Shown: in pieces, positions 1 through 11,533 of the stretch
How positions within the stretch are numbered: position 1 is the stretch's first letter
How the letters are laid out: each line of letters begins with the position of its first letter
NCBI GenBank assembly: GCA_016297945.1
Contig: JAEDFR010000009.1
Coordinates: 1 to 47,416, forward strand
Direction of reading: 5' to 3'
DNA: 47,416 bases
Source: Lachnospiraceae bacterium
GTDB lineage: Bacteria; Bacillota; Clostridia; Lachnospirales; Lachnospiraceae
Notes under the pieces: generated by a model
Told to the model about the DNA's origin: nothing
Database searches by the model: none
Seen by the model: only the letters and a program-made list of their open reading frames with translations
Translations under genes and position numbers: made by a program

Positions 1-3000
1 GTAACTACAGCAGAATTTGATTGTAAATAAACATCCCATGATCCATCAAAGCTTTCTGCATCATTTTCATCGGTCAAATGTCTTTGCAAATACAAATTGT
101 AAAAAGGAACCGGACTCTCCTCTGTTGCCGGAATACCATTAACACTTACACTGTATCCGTTTACATTTCGATCTTCTTCGAAACTTAAGGACTTGGTATA
201 AATCTGAGTTTCCCGATTTACATCTGTACTTACATCTGACAGATTTCCATCACATGCATAACGAACAACATCTTCTTTTCCATCGGTTTCACCTAAATCA
301 ATCAAGTTCACATCGTTTAACTGTAATGGTGGTATCTGAATCCATACATAATTTATCGTTGCATCATTTTGATCTTTATCAGACCACTGTGAATCAATTT
401 TTGTGGAACTGGTTGCCTGCAACGCAATTTTTAACCATTTTCCGGCATATTCAGCCGGATACCTTTCAAACACTGTTAAATCCAAAACAGCAGGCGCAGG
501 ATTTTCAGCGACTTTTCCAAGATTTAAGGGTTCTTCTTTAGAACACAGAACTTTTAATGCATTTGTGGAAAAATCATCTGTTACCAGCGATTTATCATTC
601 TCTGCTCCATCCGCTTTTTCATGAAATAATGCTACTGCCATCTTTACTTCTGTTTCGGAAGCATCCGGATATTCATCAGCTACATACGAAAATGCCATGC
701 CCCCCAGATAAACATCTCTTGATAGAGGGTTATTCGTAATCTCTTCTCTGCCGATAGCTAAAGTTTTGGAAAGTTTTTCAACATTCGGAACATGCAATCT
801 CTTTGGAATGGTGAGTTCCATCGTTACACCATCAGCACTGTTTTCAAAAATCTCAGCCTGCTTTCTGGCAATTGCCTGAACCGAAATTTCAACAACGTCA
901 TCCGTATTGAAATCTGACAGATTTATCATGGTGCCACACTGATGATTTTCGCATACATAATCTTGTGTAACATCTGTCACTACAATACCGGCAGCTTCCA
1001 AAGCATTCAGATCCAAATCCATTTCATCCGTAGCAGTTTGACAGTCTTTTACATAGAAGTAATGTGCATTTGTATCTTCTGATATATCTGATACCTGCTT
1101 TAATACTTTTATCAAATATCCACCCAGATCTGTCTTTTGATTTTCATCGGAAATGGCTCCCCATGAGATATCATATATCAGATCATTCGTAATAAACTGT
1201 CCATTCTCCCTGTGAAGTACAACTTCCGGTTTTGAAATCGTATTTAATTTCAGTTTCTGTGAAATGCTGCTTTCTGTATAACGAGGCAAAACATAGACAG
1301 AACCGTTGGAATCTGTTCTGATTATGACACTGTTTGTATATGTTGCAGGCGATTCCATACTGCCCAGTCTCATAATACGTGCCGTAATCATCGGATATAC
1401 TCCCCATGTATTATCTGTATCTGTAAATTCACATTCGAAGTCCCATACATGATAAGTGGTATCCAGACCACCTTTTGTCTGCATGGAATCAACATCAGAC
1501 AATTCCGTCGCCTGCTCAACATTCTGTGATGAAAGAATGACTTCTTCTCCATCCAAAGTTGTTCCAACTAAATCTACACGATACTTTGCATTGCTGTAGC
1601 TGCTGTAATAAGCAAGCATCAGCCTGCGCAAATCTCTATTATTTGAAAGATTGGAAAGTCCCGAGTGATTCAAAGCTCTATCTACATAGCCATCCCATGT
1701 CTGAAACATACCTTCCGGAACATTTGTTATATATCTATTATCTGTTGATTCATAGCGATTTTTATTTATATCCCAACATGTATCATCCTGATAATATTTG
1801 TCCCATGCAAAGCTATATATTGTATTTCCCTCTGCATTTGTTGTAGCTGTCGCAGATTCCACAATAGGTTCTGTCTGAATTTCCTGAACCCTTTTCTTTT
1901 CATTACTATTATTATCTGTAGCCGCATAATAACGACTGTCGGTCTGACCTCTTGCCCAATACGACTCTTGGAAATCCGCTGAATTGACAAGTAAATCTCC
2001 ATTTGTTTCAGCTTCCATATCGCTATAGATACAATAATCAACTGCATATTTATAGTATTCTCTATATGGCTCATTGTTTTCTGTTCTTCGCAAAGCTGCA
2101 TTGGTCTGAGACATTTCAATCAGAGCACTGTAATAAATATTGTATGTTCCGTCATCCTGCTTCTGTAACACATAGCCGGATTTTAAATCATTTCTATCTG
2201 TATCCCAGACAGGATTTTCAATCATCTCTGTTCCGTCAGCCGGAATATATTTATCATCAATAATGGAACCAAGGATTTCTCTGTTTTCATCTGCATTTCC
2301 ATCTAATGAAATTTCCTCAACAACCTCATGTCCGTAATGAATCAGTTCATATTGAGACCGATATGGATATGCTCTTGCAATAATCTGATCAGCCTTATGA
2401 CCTGCAAACCATTCTTTTGGCAAATCCTTCAGGGTAGATGTCAAATAAACAGTAGAGCCACTATAGCTATTGGCCGCATGTGTAATTTCCGAATCATAGG
2501 ATACGGTTGCACCGACTTTTTCATCATAAGCCGAAATATCCGTTAATAAATAGCTATCGTTGCTGTTCAAAGAGAAAACAATCTTGTATTCCATACTATC
2601 TGCTTCTAATCCATAGAAACCGGAGAAACTTGTCGTACAATATCTATCATTATTGGGCAACTGATTACTTCCCAGTCCTTCACCCATTTGTGCATACTTT
2701 TCGGATTCGACATAATAATCTTTTAAATCATCATTCGGTTTTGCATAATATATCATCTTTGCCAGACCGCTACCCGGGCCATTAACCGTTTCCGGTCTTC
2801 GGTATTTTCCATATTCGGACACATTCCAACTATAATTCTTTCCGTAATACTGCAAATCAATGGTACAATCCGTACAACCTTCCTCAATATATTCGTCATA
2901 ATTGTCCAGTACAAAAATAGCTCTGTTTCCGGCAACAAATTCAATATGAACCTGAGGCTTTGGCAATACTTTTTTAACAGTAGCACCACTTACTTCTACC

Positions 3001-6000
3001 GTATCCGAATCATATCTGTCGTATTGTGGGTCATAATTATCTGCATTTTCGTCATCATGTGTCAAATGATATGCATTTACTGCACGCACACTAAACTGAA
3101 TCTGATAATGGTTTTCAGCCCAGCTGTTCTGAATCGGAATACTGTAAGTCGTATGCAAAGAACCGATGATACGCTCAGTTTCTTCAATCACATTTTCATT
3201 CTGATCCAAAATACGGTAACTCACTTCATATCCGCAGGCATTATATACACTCTTCCATGAATACTTGATAACCGAGTCCTTATCCTCTCTGACTAAACCA
3301 CCCGGTGTACTCAGTTTGTAATAAACAATATTCAATTTCTCCATTTCTGAAACCATCTTTGGATCAATATCCAAAAATGTATCAATCCTGCTACCACTGT
3401 TTTTATCAGAAGTCAAGGAAGCAGAATAATCACTTTGATCATCATAATATTGTGAATCGATAGGATTGTTATCCGCAAAATCCATATAAAATCCTGTTTG
3501 ATAATTGGTTAAGCTGTATATATAAGGCTTTGGACCACTCATATCAACCATCAGTTTAATAACACTTCTGTTAGCAACCTCTTTTTTAGTTCCCTCATGT
3601 ACTCCGGATGCCATCTTTTGTTCTGTTTGCCCAATTGGAATCCATGCAAAGCCCCTGAACCGAACATTATTACTGTTGGTCGGTATAATGTGTAAAGTAA
3701 TCGTATCTACCATCCCCTGAAACTCTGCAGGAAGCGAAACCTCTTGTCTGGATTTATTGCGGTAATCAGCAATACTTGAATCATATCCGGTTGCATCTTC
3801 AACCCATTCCGTATCGATACTATTTCCATATTTATCTGTAAATGTCACATAATATTTGTATTTCTTTTCATCTCTGTTTGATGCTGAAGCACTCGAATTT
3901 GTATTGGAATTAGCCAGATAAAATACAAAAGATTCCATTCCGGATGCACGATCTCCATTTCCTACCGTGAATGTAATATCTGTCATCTGATTCTTTGTGC
4001 AATTCGTTCCGAAATAGGTATAGTCTCCCCAATTAATATCCAAAGCATCATTGGGATAGTCACTATAAAAATGATCTTTCTGTATACCTAATGTTCTGTT
4101 ATCAAAATTATTTTTCTTATTACCGTTTACGACAATGTTATTAATGCTAAAGGAAGTATCATTTTTATTGGATAAATAATTGCAAACAGCCTCAACGTCC
4201 GTTCTTTCAACCGGAACATATGCAAAACCTCTCATACATACATTTTCATCCCCCGAATAGTCCAGTTCGATACTGACCGGATACTTATCATCAGAAGGAT
4301 TCTGCAATACAATCTTGGATGCATCCGAAAGGTCATAGGTTCCTCGGGCTGTACCGGACGATTCTACAGTCCTCGTCGTACCGTCTGCATAATAGAATAT
4401 AGCATTACAACGAAAAGTTCCCTTTGGTGCACTTCCTTCCTGCTTGCTGTCATTCCAAAAATAGGTAACAAAACTATCCAGTCCCAGACTCCCCCCGTCA
4501 TATGCCAAACTAATAAACATTTTTGGATTCTTTGTGTCTGTTGCAATTCTTGTATTGATATTTGGCTCGGAAAAATAATAAGCATTATTGCGCATTTCGT
4601 GATACAAACAATCATTGGCCCAAAATCTATAATTTTTCCAGCCTTCATGTAAACTAAAGTACACACCATAATTATCATGAGAAAAATCTGTTGTTGAATT
4701 CTCATCCAAATAGAAACCGTTTGACGGACTACTTGCCCATCCGGAAATTGGTGTATAATCTTTGCCCGGTATTTTTCCGTTACTGTTATCAAAACAGTTT
4801 TTAAATCGAATTGTACCGCTCTTTCCAACAAACCCATTTTTTATGCTTGCATTGTAATTGCGGCACAATTCAAAGTATAGTCTTCCTGCCCCTTGTCCAT
4901 AATACTGACCTGCAGCTGTCTTATTATTTCCACTAAGATCTTCTGCTAAAATAACTCCCGTGTTCACACAATCATAGAAATAAGAATCCGTAGTCTGCAT
5001 ACTTTCTGATTCTTCTGCCACAAATCCTCCGGCATATGCTATTTTATTATTCTGTGACTGGGCACTGATTTTTCCATGATTTTCACAGGATGAAAAATCA
5101 AATCCTTCAATAAAACCATGGTGTCTGCCAATAAATCCTCCGGCATATGCATGTTCTCTGTTTTTCATTGCGGATATGGTGCCGTAATTTTTACAATTTT
5201 CAAAAGATGCACCATTGCTCTTTAAAAGTCCGACAAATCCGGACGCACAACGAACCGAAGTAATATCTCCATAGTTTTCGCAATATTCAAACTTTGTTTT
5301 TTTAGCAGTCTGCTGTTCCAAAACACTAATAAAACCGGCCGCATATGTATTACTGAAATACAGACTATCAACGGATGCATAATTTGTAACATATGAGATT
5401 GTTTCCGAAGAGTCACATTTTCCGATAATTCCTCCCGGTCCACGGTCATTCGTTGCGCAACGCTGTTCAATTATCCAATCTTTTCCTGTTGATAAACGAT
5501 GTTCTGTCTGACCATCCTGATCTAAGTATCCGGATACAATGGCATACGGATAGTTATAACCGACGATTCCTGCGGTTTCACCGGCAAATCCGATAATATG
5601 CACAGTATCGGTTGAATATCGGACATTATCACACGCAGACACTTTTCCATAATTATCACCGGCTATTCCTCCTAAAAAGGAATAGGACTTGGTATCGGTT
5701 GTTTGATAGGATTCATGATTCTTATTGATATAATCACCAGCTGTTACATATGTTACCTGTGATTCTGAAGACACATTTCCATCGATACCGCCTTTTCTTG
5801 AACCAATGTAACAATCTTCAATCAAAGAGCCATATCCGTTGATACCGGCAATACCTCCTACACGAGCCGGTGCTCCGGATGAGCCAATCGCATTTATGAC
5901 ACCATCAAAAGAACAGTTTTGAATCATGGCCGGATATGCAACAGCATTGTCCTTTTGTTCTTCCTGCAACTGCTTTTTACTCACAAATCCGGAATATCCG

Positions 6001-9000
6001 GCAATGCCACCATATCCGTTTTTGATTGATCCAAGATTCCCTTGAACGGCAGAATCAACTGCAACATCGTGGATAATGCCGGTATTTAATCCTGCAATTC
6101 CTCCGATACTTGCAACATTGGCTCTATCCATGGAAATCTTGCCATTTACAACGGATAGAAGCTCTTTTGTATTTTTGTCTACAACACCTTTAATTTCTCC
6201 GGCATTTGTTCCGGCAATCCCTCCGGCGTTGGAATAATTACTTTCAACAATGATTTCACAATCTGCTATAGTATCCATTCTGGATGTGCTGTCCGCAATA
6301 TAAATCCTGCCGCCTTTTAAGTTATCACCCGCAATAACACCAATGCTGGTTTCAGGTACGTCCGTTTCATTCGTCAGCACAATCTTGGTCAGACTGTTTT
6401 TCTCAATCAAACCTGCATTTTGAGCTGCCACACCGCCTACTGCCTTTGTCGAAACAAAAGTTAGCTTCGCTAACCCTTTACCGGGTTCCACCTTGCAATT
6501 CGTAATCTTGCCGTTTTTTTCATTGATTGCAACAATACCGCCACACATACCTTCCGGTGCACGAACGGATTTTAAATCTATACAATCTATAATAAGACCA
6601 TCATTTGTAGAAGTAATACCACCGGCATTACCCTCATCGGAAGCTGTGACGACACCATTATTGATACACATTTCAATCGTATTTTTAGAATTATTTTCAC
6701 CAATAATACCACCGGCATTACCATTTGTTGCAACTACAGAAGACTCATTTGTAAAATATGAAATTACCTGCGTCTCTTCCTGATTGCAGTTTAAGCCGGT
6801 CAGACCGCCTGTAGTCCTGTATCCTTTCACAGATCCTTTTAAAACTAATTGTTCTACCACTCCTGTATTGGCATTTTTCTTTTTGTTTATCAATGATCCT
6901 TCATTGATACCTGTCACCAAACCAACGTATCGACCACCGGATGTAACGGAAACATTCTCAATATCCTCTCCTAATTCAATCTTTCCCAATACACCGTTAT
7001 ATGCTGCATAAAGACCGGTCACACCTTCTTTTTCTGTTCCAACCTTTTTTCCTTCTACAAGCATTTTGGAATTATTAAATTGGATATTGGAAATTGTACC
7101 GAAGTTCTCCGTTGCAATACCACCGACGACATTTCGTCCGCTGACTGTTTTCTTTGAAAAGGTACAATCTTTAATTGTACCTGTGCTCTTATTTAATCCG
7201 CAAAGTCCACCGACATAATCCTGTGTACTGCTGCCAAAGCTTGAAACATCACAGTTTTTAATCAATCCTTCATTAATTTCACACAATCCGCCCGTATAAG
7301 TTCCGGCTGTCGTCACGGTTCCGGTAGATGCATTCCAGCAGTTATTCAGTTCTGTGTTTCTACTGACTTTTCCGATAATTCCGCCGGCATAAGAATAAGT
7401 ATAAATCTTATCCCTTCCGATATAATCCATGGTACGATATGTCTTTTCATTGGTTGCTTCATCTATGGATAAAATCTGTTCATCCGTGCATTTCACAGCT
7501 TTTAATGCTTCAATTGGCGTTGCATTTTCTACATTCTGAATCAGCATATGGGTATCAGCATCATTATAGCCGAGAACTCCGCCTACAAATATCTCGCCGG
7601 AAATTGTTCCAAAGGATACTTTTGTTGATTCTGCTTCTTTTCCCGAAATGCAGACCTTTTTATCCTCAGAAGGGTTTATCTTAATATCAAGTCTTTTGGA
7701 AAGATTATCTAAAATTTCTTTTTTGTCTAAAAGGGCTTCCTGGACATCCGAAACAGACGCATCTGATTTTTCAAATGCATCTATCATCTCGCGCTGAACG
7801 ATATAAACACCGCCCCGATAACTCTCATCATCATTTTTAATCCAATTCGTATTTTCATCATTGTCAATCAAAAGATTGTAACCGATAAAACCGCCAACAA
7901 AAGCATTTCCTTCCAAAATGCCGAGGAAATTATCTGTTAAGAAAACACCGTTAATCTCATCTATCTGGCGGTTGTCTGCCATATTAATTATATTTCCGCC
8001 GATATTTCCGCCCACAAAATAGGTACCCTTTACACGATTGGGATTGGAATGGATCAGGCGTGCCTGCGGCGTATCTGTCGTCATATTCATCAAAAGATCC
8101 ACGGACGCATTAAAGCCGGCATAACCGCCGACAAAGCAGCTTCCTTCATCACCCAAAACATAACCGCTGCCGATTTCGTAATCCTCAACAACCGAATCTA
8201 CGTCATTGTAGCCAACAATACCTCCAATATAATGATGCCCTTTTATATAACAAACAGTCGAGAACTTATCACCCTGTTTGATAACACTTCCAATCGTATT
8301 GCCATTGATTTTTCTTTCTGTATTTCCGATAATTCCGTTATTATAGCCGGCAATACCTCCGGCATAATTACCGGAATAGAGCTTTTCAAAGAACTTTTCT
8401 GCATCAACATATTTCACATCACTGTTGCAACGATAAATATAGCCGGCATTATATCCCGTAATACCGCCGGCATATTCATCCACGGCAATAACAACGCCTT
8501 TATTGATCCAGTTATCAATCTTTACCTGCAAATCTCTTTGTGAATCCGGAAGAAGCAGACCTTCCAATTTTTCCGGGTCCTTGCCACCATCCGCACTGAT
8601 GTCATTCTCATCCGAATCCACATCCCTGGCATTGGCATTACATCCTGTAATGCCTCCGGCATACTGATATGCAATGACATGGTTGTCATTTTTTCCTTTC
8701 TCGGTATCATCCGTGCTTGCAATCACACTGGCCGGTCCGATATTAAAACCGACAATGCCTCCGACATAACGATATCCGAAAAGACAACCTTCTTTGCCTT
8801 TCTCTGCACTCGTTGTGCAGTCTTTAATCTGTCCGTAATAGTTGTATCCGACAACACCTCCGACATAAACACCCTTTAGTTTTTTATTGAGTTTGTCTTC
8901 ATCGGATACAATGGATAAAAATGCCTCGTCTTTGTATAAAGGCGCACTGATACATTCTTCGATGGTAATTCCGGCATGATCATTTTCTGCATTATTTTTA

Positions 9001-11465
9001 TGATGAACGTTGTAGCAATACCCAACAATACCACCGATATATCTGGGTTCCTCCGGATCATCTTTTCCACCTGATACGCGGCTGGTTTTTGAATTCTTTG
9101 TCAGGCTATTTACTGTATTTGTACTCTCAGATGACCCTTTTGAAGTATAGATTTCCTTTAACTCTGAACTGTTGATACCTGCAACAGCACCATAATTTTC
9201 ACATTGACTGATGCTAATTTTTAGACTGTCCGAATTATTTAATATATTTTTCTGTTGTTTCGTAAGCCGTGTTAACTCATCTGCATCAAACGAATCCAAT
9301 TCAAAATTGTTGCGAACCATGCCTAAGATTCCGCCAACAGCATGAACACCGGTAACCTCAGCATTATTTATCAACTCTTTTAATATAACTTCATCATCAT
9401 ACGGAATTTGGAAACCGATAATACCACCGACATGTTTCTTTCCGGCAATCAGACTGTTATCTTTTTCGTTCAGTGTGGTAAGCTTCGATACTTTTCCGGC
9501 ATTGATACCGCAAAATCCACCAACAAAGTCCGAACCGGAAGCTGTAATCTCATCCAAATTCAGTTCTTTGATTTCACCGTAATTCACCGCGACAAGACCG
9601 GTAGGACGCATCTGATTCAGTTCAACCGAACCTGGTTTATCGGAAAAATAGATTCCATAAAGGGCATTGGATACCTCGGATACGGCAATTCCCGAAATCG
9701 TTTTATTATTTCCGTCAATCACATCTCTTTCTCTTATTTGGGAAAGAGAAGGAAAATCACAATTGTATCTGGTAACATTGGAAATCACCTTTTTGTCAGC
9801 ATCGACTAACCGTTCATTTAAAGATGAAAGCAAAAGATTATTTGACAGATCGTAACTATTATACAACTGTCCGTCTTTCTGAAACTCCTGCCAGTCAATA
9901 TCCGATTTTAAAACAAAAGTAACACTTTCGATTTTTTCAGCATCTTTTACACTGCCTGCTTCCTTTTCATAGGACAAATCCTCGATATAGCGGATATTGT
10001 ATAAATGTCTCGCATTTTTTACAGAAAAGGTAAATGCCGTTTTTCCACCATGCTCTGCTTCACTTTCACCAGCAAAACAGGTATGTTTTTCCGTCTGATT
10101 TTTAAACAGATTCAGATTGCCGAAGTTACTGACTGTTTTAGATGGTGTAAATCCTTCTCCGGTTGCTGTCACAGATGCATAAACATTGTCCGCTGCAACA
10201 CCAAAGCGGAAGAAACTGAGTGTCTTGGAGAATTTGGTACCGGATGCTTTATCCTCGGAACGGATATCCTCCAGTTCTTTGTCATATAGATATGTGGTTG
10301 CCTGAATATCTGCCGCATCCAAAATTACGTGAATGGTATAATCCGGCTCTACCCATGCAAATACCGGAAATTCACCCAGTTCAATTTTATTACCGTCCTC
10401 ATCATAACGGAAAACCGGACAATCGATGGCCTCAGCATGACTTTCATTTTTTAACTTACTGCCATCTAAACGAATAGTCAGCTTTTTATCATTTACGTCC
10501 TTTGATGCATTCAGATCCAGATCATAAGTAAGCTGTGATGTCAGAATATCCCGATACTTCGCAGATAACCTGCAGGTTAAATAAAAGGTGTCTTTATTGT
10601 AAAGTTTTACCGTACTGATGGAAGGCTGGATTACCTCATTTTTGGTAGCGGTATACAAAGAATCCACACCATAATAACCTACCATACGTTCACGTCTGTA
10701 AGAGGTTTCACGATCTGCTATATCTGCAATGCCATCCCCCTCTGTGCTTCCGAATGTATCCCCTGTCACTCCGACATAAATAAACCTGTCATTCCGGTCA
10801 CTGTATAAAACCGAAAAAACCTGTCCGTTTTCCGGTGTGATTTCCACGCAAATAGCAGCACCGTTTCCGCTGCCGTCACCTTCTCTACTTCCGTTCAGAA
10901 TAGAAGTGTCATATACATAAGCGCCTAATAGTTCAAAAACCCAGTAAGCTTCCGGATTGCTTGCTTTTAATCCATCCGGATCATCCAGATATAACTGATA
11001 ATCTCCGGTCTTGGCACGTAAAGAAACAATCTCATCCTGATACTTCTTAACATTGTCTTTACCAATACTTTCCGGATAAAGCGCATCCAAAGAATACGCC
11101 ACGCCATCTGTGTCTTTCAGTAACGAAACCGAATCCGTCAGATTTAATCCAACAGCTTCGTATTGATTTCCTGTTTTGTCATCGACCAGGCCACCGGAAA
11201 GCGATTCCTGTAATTCTGCCAGTCTTCCATCCGCGCTAAATTCTGACAATTGATTCTGCGCAGCGATATACAAGGTCTGTGCATATTCATTTTCTTTCTG
11301 AAAATCTGACCAATCCTGCCATGCCAGTAATCCACTGACGGACAATGACAGCATAATAGACAAAACCACCAGAGTTACTACCATTTCGACAAGTGTAAAG
11401 CCGTGATTATCTCTTTTGAAACTATATTTTTTTTGCTGTTTTTCCTTTGTGATTTTTCTGCACAT
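1..11465 (-). CDS. Giant prepilin-signal protein with GLUG repeats (3' end outside window)
   Basis: One open frame runs from an ATG at 11465 to the left edge: 3821 codons without a stop, continuing beyond the window. An in-frame TGA lies four codons upstream of the ATG and GAGGTGG precedes it, so the start is firm. Residues 17-49 are a class III (type IV) prepilin signal: basic residues, then G22|F23 with Glu at mature position 5 (FTLVE), then a hydrophobic helix. Residues about 640-2160 hold more than 30 copies of a GLUG-like core such as YVGGIVGYN or YAGGITGYN, each followed by a variable stretch. This repeat is known from large Gram-positive surface proteins and predicts a beta-solenoid. 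Residues about 2710-2800 and 3405-3530 look like fibronectin III-type beta domains. I infer a secreted or pilus-associated adhesin or minor pseudopilin processed by a prepilin peptidase. No processing or assembly genes are in the window. The substrate or ligand cannot be read from the sequence. Confidence 0.9.
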   Translation of the reverse strand, partial: MCRKITKEKQQKKYSFKRDNHGFTLVEMVVTLVVLSIMLSLSVSGLLAWQDWSDFQKENEYAQTLYIAAQNQLSEFSADGRLAELQESLSGGLVDDKTGNQYEAVGLNLTDSVSLLKDTDGVAYSLDALYPESIGKDNVKKYQDEIVSLRAKTGDYQLYLDDPDGLKASNPEAYWVFELLGAYVYDTSILNGSREGDGSGNGAAICVEITPENGQVFSVLYSDRNDRFIYVGVTGDTFGSTEGDGIADIADRETSYRRERMVGYYGVDSLYTATKNEVIQPSISTVKLYNKDTFYLTCRLSAKYRDILTSQLTYDLDLNASKDVNDKKLTIRLDGSKLKNESHAEAIDCPVFRYDEDGNKIELGEFPVFAWVEPDYTIHVILDAADIQATTYLYDKELEDIRSEDKASGTKFSKTLSFFRFGVAADNVYASVTATGEGFTPSKTVSNFGNLNLFKNQTEKHTCFAGESEAEHGGKTAFTFSVKNARHLYNIRYIEDLSYEKEAGSVKDAEKIESVTFVLKSDIDWQEFQKDGQLYNSYDLSNNLLLSSLNERLVDADKKVISNVTRYNCDFPSLSQIRERDVIDGNNKTISGIAVSEVSNALYGIYFSDKPGSVELNQMRPTGLVAVNYGEIKELNLDEITASGSDFVGGFCGINAGKVSKLTTLNEKDNSLIAGKKHVGGIIGFQIPYDDEVILKELINNAEVTGVHAVGGILGMVRNNFELDSFDADELTRLTKQQKNILNNSDSLKISISQCENYGAVAGINSSELKEIYTSKGSSESTNTVNSLTKNSKTSRVSGGKDDPEEPRYIGGIVGYCYNVHHKNNAENDHAGITIEECISAPLYKDEAFLSIVSDEDKLNKKLKGVYVGGVVGYNYYGQIKDCTTSAEKGKEGCLFGYRYVGGIVGFNIGPASVIASTDDTEKGKNDNHVIAYQYAGGITGCNANARDVDSDENDISADGGKDPEKLEGLLLPDSQRDLQVKIDNWINKGVVIAVDEYAGGITGYNAGYIYRCNSDVKYVDAEKFFEKLYSGNYAGGIAGYNNGIIGNTERKINGNTIGSVIKQGDKFSTVCYIKGHHYIGGIVGYNDVDSVVEDYEIGSGYVLGDEGSCFVGGYAGFNASVDLLMNMTTDTPQARLIHSNPNRVKGTYFVGGNIGGNIINMADNRQIDEINGVFLTDNFLGILEGNAFVGGFIGYNLLIDNDENTNWIKNDDESYRGGVYIVQREMIDAFEKSDASVSDVQEALLDKKEILDNLSKRLDIKINPSEDKKVCISGKEAESTKVSFGTISGEIFVGGVLGYNDADTHMLIQNVENATPIEALKAVKCTDEQILSIDEATNEKTYRTMDYIGRDKIYTYSYAGGIIGKVSRNTELNNCWNASTGTVTTAGTYTGGLCEINEGLIKNCDVSSFGSSTQDYVGGLCGLNKSTGTIKDCTFSKKTVSGRNVVGGIATENFGTISNIQFNNSKMLVEGKKVGTEKEGVTGLYAAYNGVLGKIELGEDIENVSVTSGGRYVGLVTGINEGSLINKKKNANTGVVEQLVLKGSVKGYRTTGGLTGLNCNQEETQVISYFTNESSVVATNGNAGGIIGENNSKNTIEMCINNGVVTASDEGNAGGITSTNDGLIIDCIDLKSVRAPEGMCGGIVAINEKNGKITNCKVEPGKGLAKLTFVSTKAVGGVAAQNAGLIEKNSLTKIVLTNETDVPETSIGVIAGDNLKGGRIYIADSTSRMDTIADCEIIVESNYSNAGGIAGTNAGEIKGVVDKNTKELLSVVNGKISMDRANVASIGGIAGLNTGIIHDVAVDSAVQGNLGSIKNGYGGIAGYSGFVSKKQLQEEQKDNAVAYPAMIQNCSFDGVINAIGSSGAPARVGGIAGINGYGSLIEDCYIGSRKGGIDGNVSSESQVTYVTAGDYINKNHESYQTTDTKSYSFLGGIAGDNYGKVSACDNVRYSTDTVHIIGFAGETAGIVGYNYPYAIVSGYLDQDGQTEHRLSTGKDWIIEQRCATNDRGPGGIIGKCDSSETISYVTNYASVDSLYFSNTYAAGFISVLEQQTAKKTKFEYCENYGDITSVRCASGFVGLLKSNGASFENCKNYGTISAMKNREHAYAGGFIGRHHGFIEGFDFSSCENHGKISAQSQNNKIAYAGGFVAEESESMQTTDSYFYDCVNTGVILAEDLSGNNKTAAGQYYGQGAGRLYFELCRNYNASIKNGFVGKSGTIRFKNCFDNSNGKIPGKDYTPISGWASSPSNGFYLDENSTTDFSHDNYGVYFSLHEGWKNYRFWANDCLYHEMRNNAYYFSEPNINTRIATDTKNPKMFISLAYDGGSLGLDSFVTYFWNDSKQEGSAPKGTFRCNAIFYYADGTTRTVESSGTARGTYDLSDASKIVLQNPSDDKYPVSIELDYSGDENVCMRGFAYVPVERTDVEAVCNYLSNKNDTSFSINNIVVNGNKKNNFDNRTLGIQKDHFYSDYPNDALDINWGDYTYFGTNCTKNQMTDITFTVGNGDRASGMESFVFYLANSNTNSSASASNRDEKKYKYYVTFTDKYGNSIDTEWVEDATGYDSSIADYRNKSRQEVSLPAEFQGMVDTITLHIIPTNSNNVRFRGFAWIPIGQTEQKMASGVHEGTKKEVANRSVIKLMVDMSGPKPYIYSLTNYQTGFYMDFADNNPIDSQYYDDQSDYSASLTSDKNSGSRIDTFLDIDPKMVSEMEKLNIVYYKLSTPGGLVREDKDSVIKYSWKSVYNACGYEVSYRILDQNENVIEETERIIGSLHTTYSIPIQNSWAENHYQIQFSVRAVNAYHLTHDDENADNYDPQYDRYDSDTVEVSGATVKKVLPKPQVHIEFVAGNRAIFVLDNYDEYIEEGCTDCTIDLQYYGKNYSWNVSEYGKYRRPETVNGPGSGLAKMIYYAKPNDDLKDYYVESEKYAQMGEGLGSNQLPNNDRYCTTSFSGFYGLEADSMEYKIVFSLNSNDSYLLTDISAYDEKVGATVSYDSEITHAANSYSGSTVYLTSTLKDLPKEWFAGHKADQIIARAYPYRSQYELIHYGHEVVEEISLDGNADENREILGSIIDDKYIPADGTEMIENPVWDTDRNDLKSGYVLQKQDDGTYNIYYSALIEMSQTNAALRRTENNEPYREYYKYAVDYCIYSDMEAETNGDLLVNSADFQESYWARGQTDSRYYAATDNNSNEKKRVQEIQTEPIVESATATTNAEGNTIYSFAWDKYYQDDTCWDINKNRYESTDNRYITNVPEGMFQTWDGYVDRALNHSGLSNLSNNRDLRRLMLAYYSSYSNAKYRVDLVGTTLDGEEVILSSQNVEQATELSDVDSMQTKGGLDTTYHVWDFECEFTDTDNTWGVYPMITARIMRLGSMESPATYTNSVIIRTDSNGSVYVLPRYTESSISQKLKLNTISKPEVVLHRENGQFITNDLIYDISWGAISDENQKTDLGGYLIKVLKQVSDISEDTNAHYFYVKDCQTATDEMDLDLNALEAAGIVVTDVTQDYVCENHQCGTMINLSDFNTDDVVEISVQAIARKQAEIFENSADGVTMELTIPKRLHVPNVEKLSKTLAIGREEITNNPLSRDVYLGGMAFSYVADEYPDASETEVKMAVALFHEKADGAENDKSLVTDDFSTNALKVLCSKEEPLNLGKVAENPAPAVLDLTVFERYPAEYAGKWLKIALQATSSTKIDSQWSDKDQNDATINYVWIQIPPLQLNDVNLIDLGETDGKEDVVRYACDGNLSDVSTDVNRETQIYTKSLSFEEDRNVNGYSVSVNGIPATEESPVPFYNLYLQRHLTDENDAESFDGSWDVYLQSNSAVV

Positions 11466-11533
11466 GATGCCACCTCATTTATTGCGTCAAACAGCACTTG
11501 CACAATTAGTTTTTCTTTTGTATAGTTATTTAA

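Noticed and set aside
254..11335. Numerous open frames of 60-160 codons on both strands within the first 11.4 kb
   Set aside because: They all lie inside the single continuous minus-strand frame of the giant prepilin gene, lack good ribosome binding sites and encode low-quality sequence. They are shadows of the real gene.
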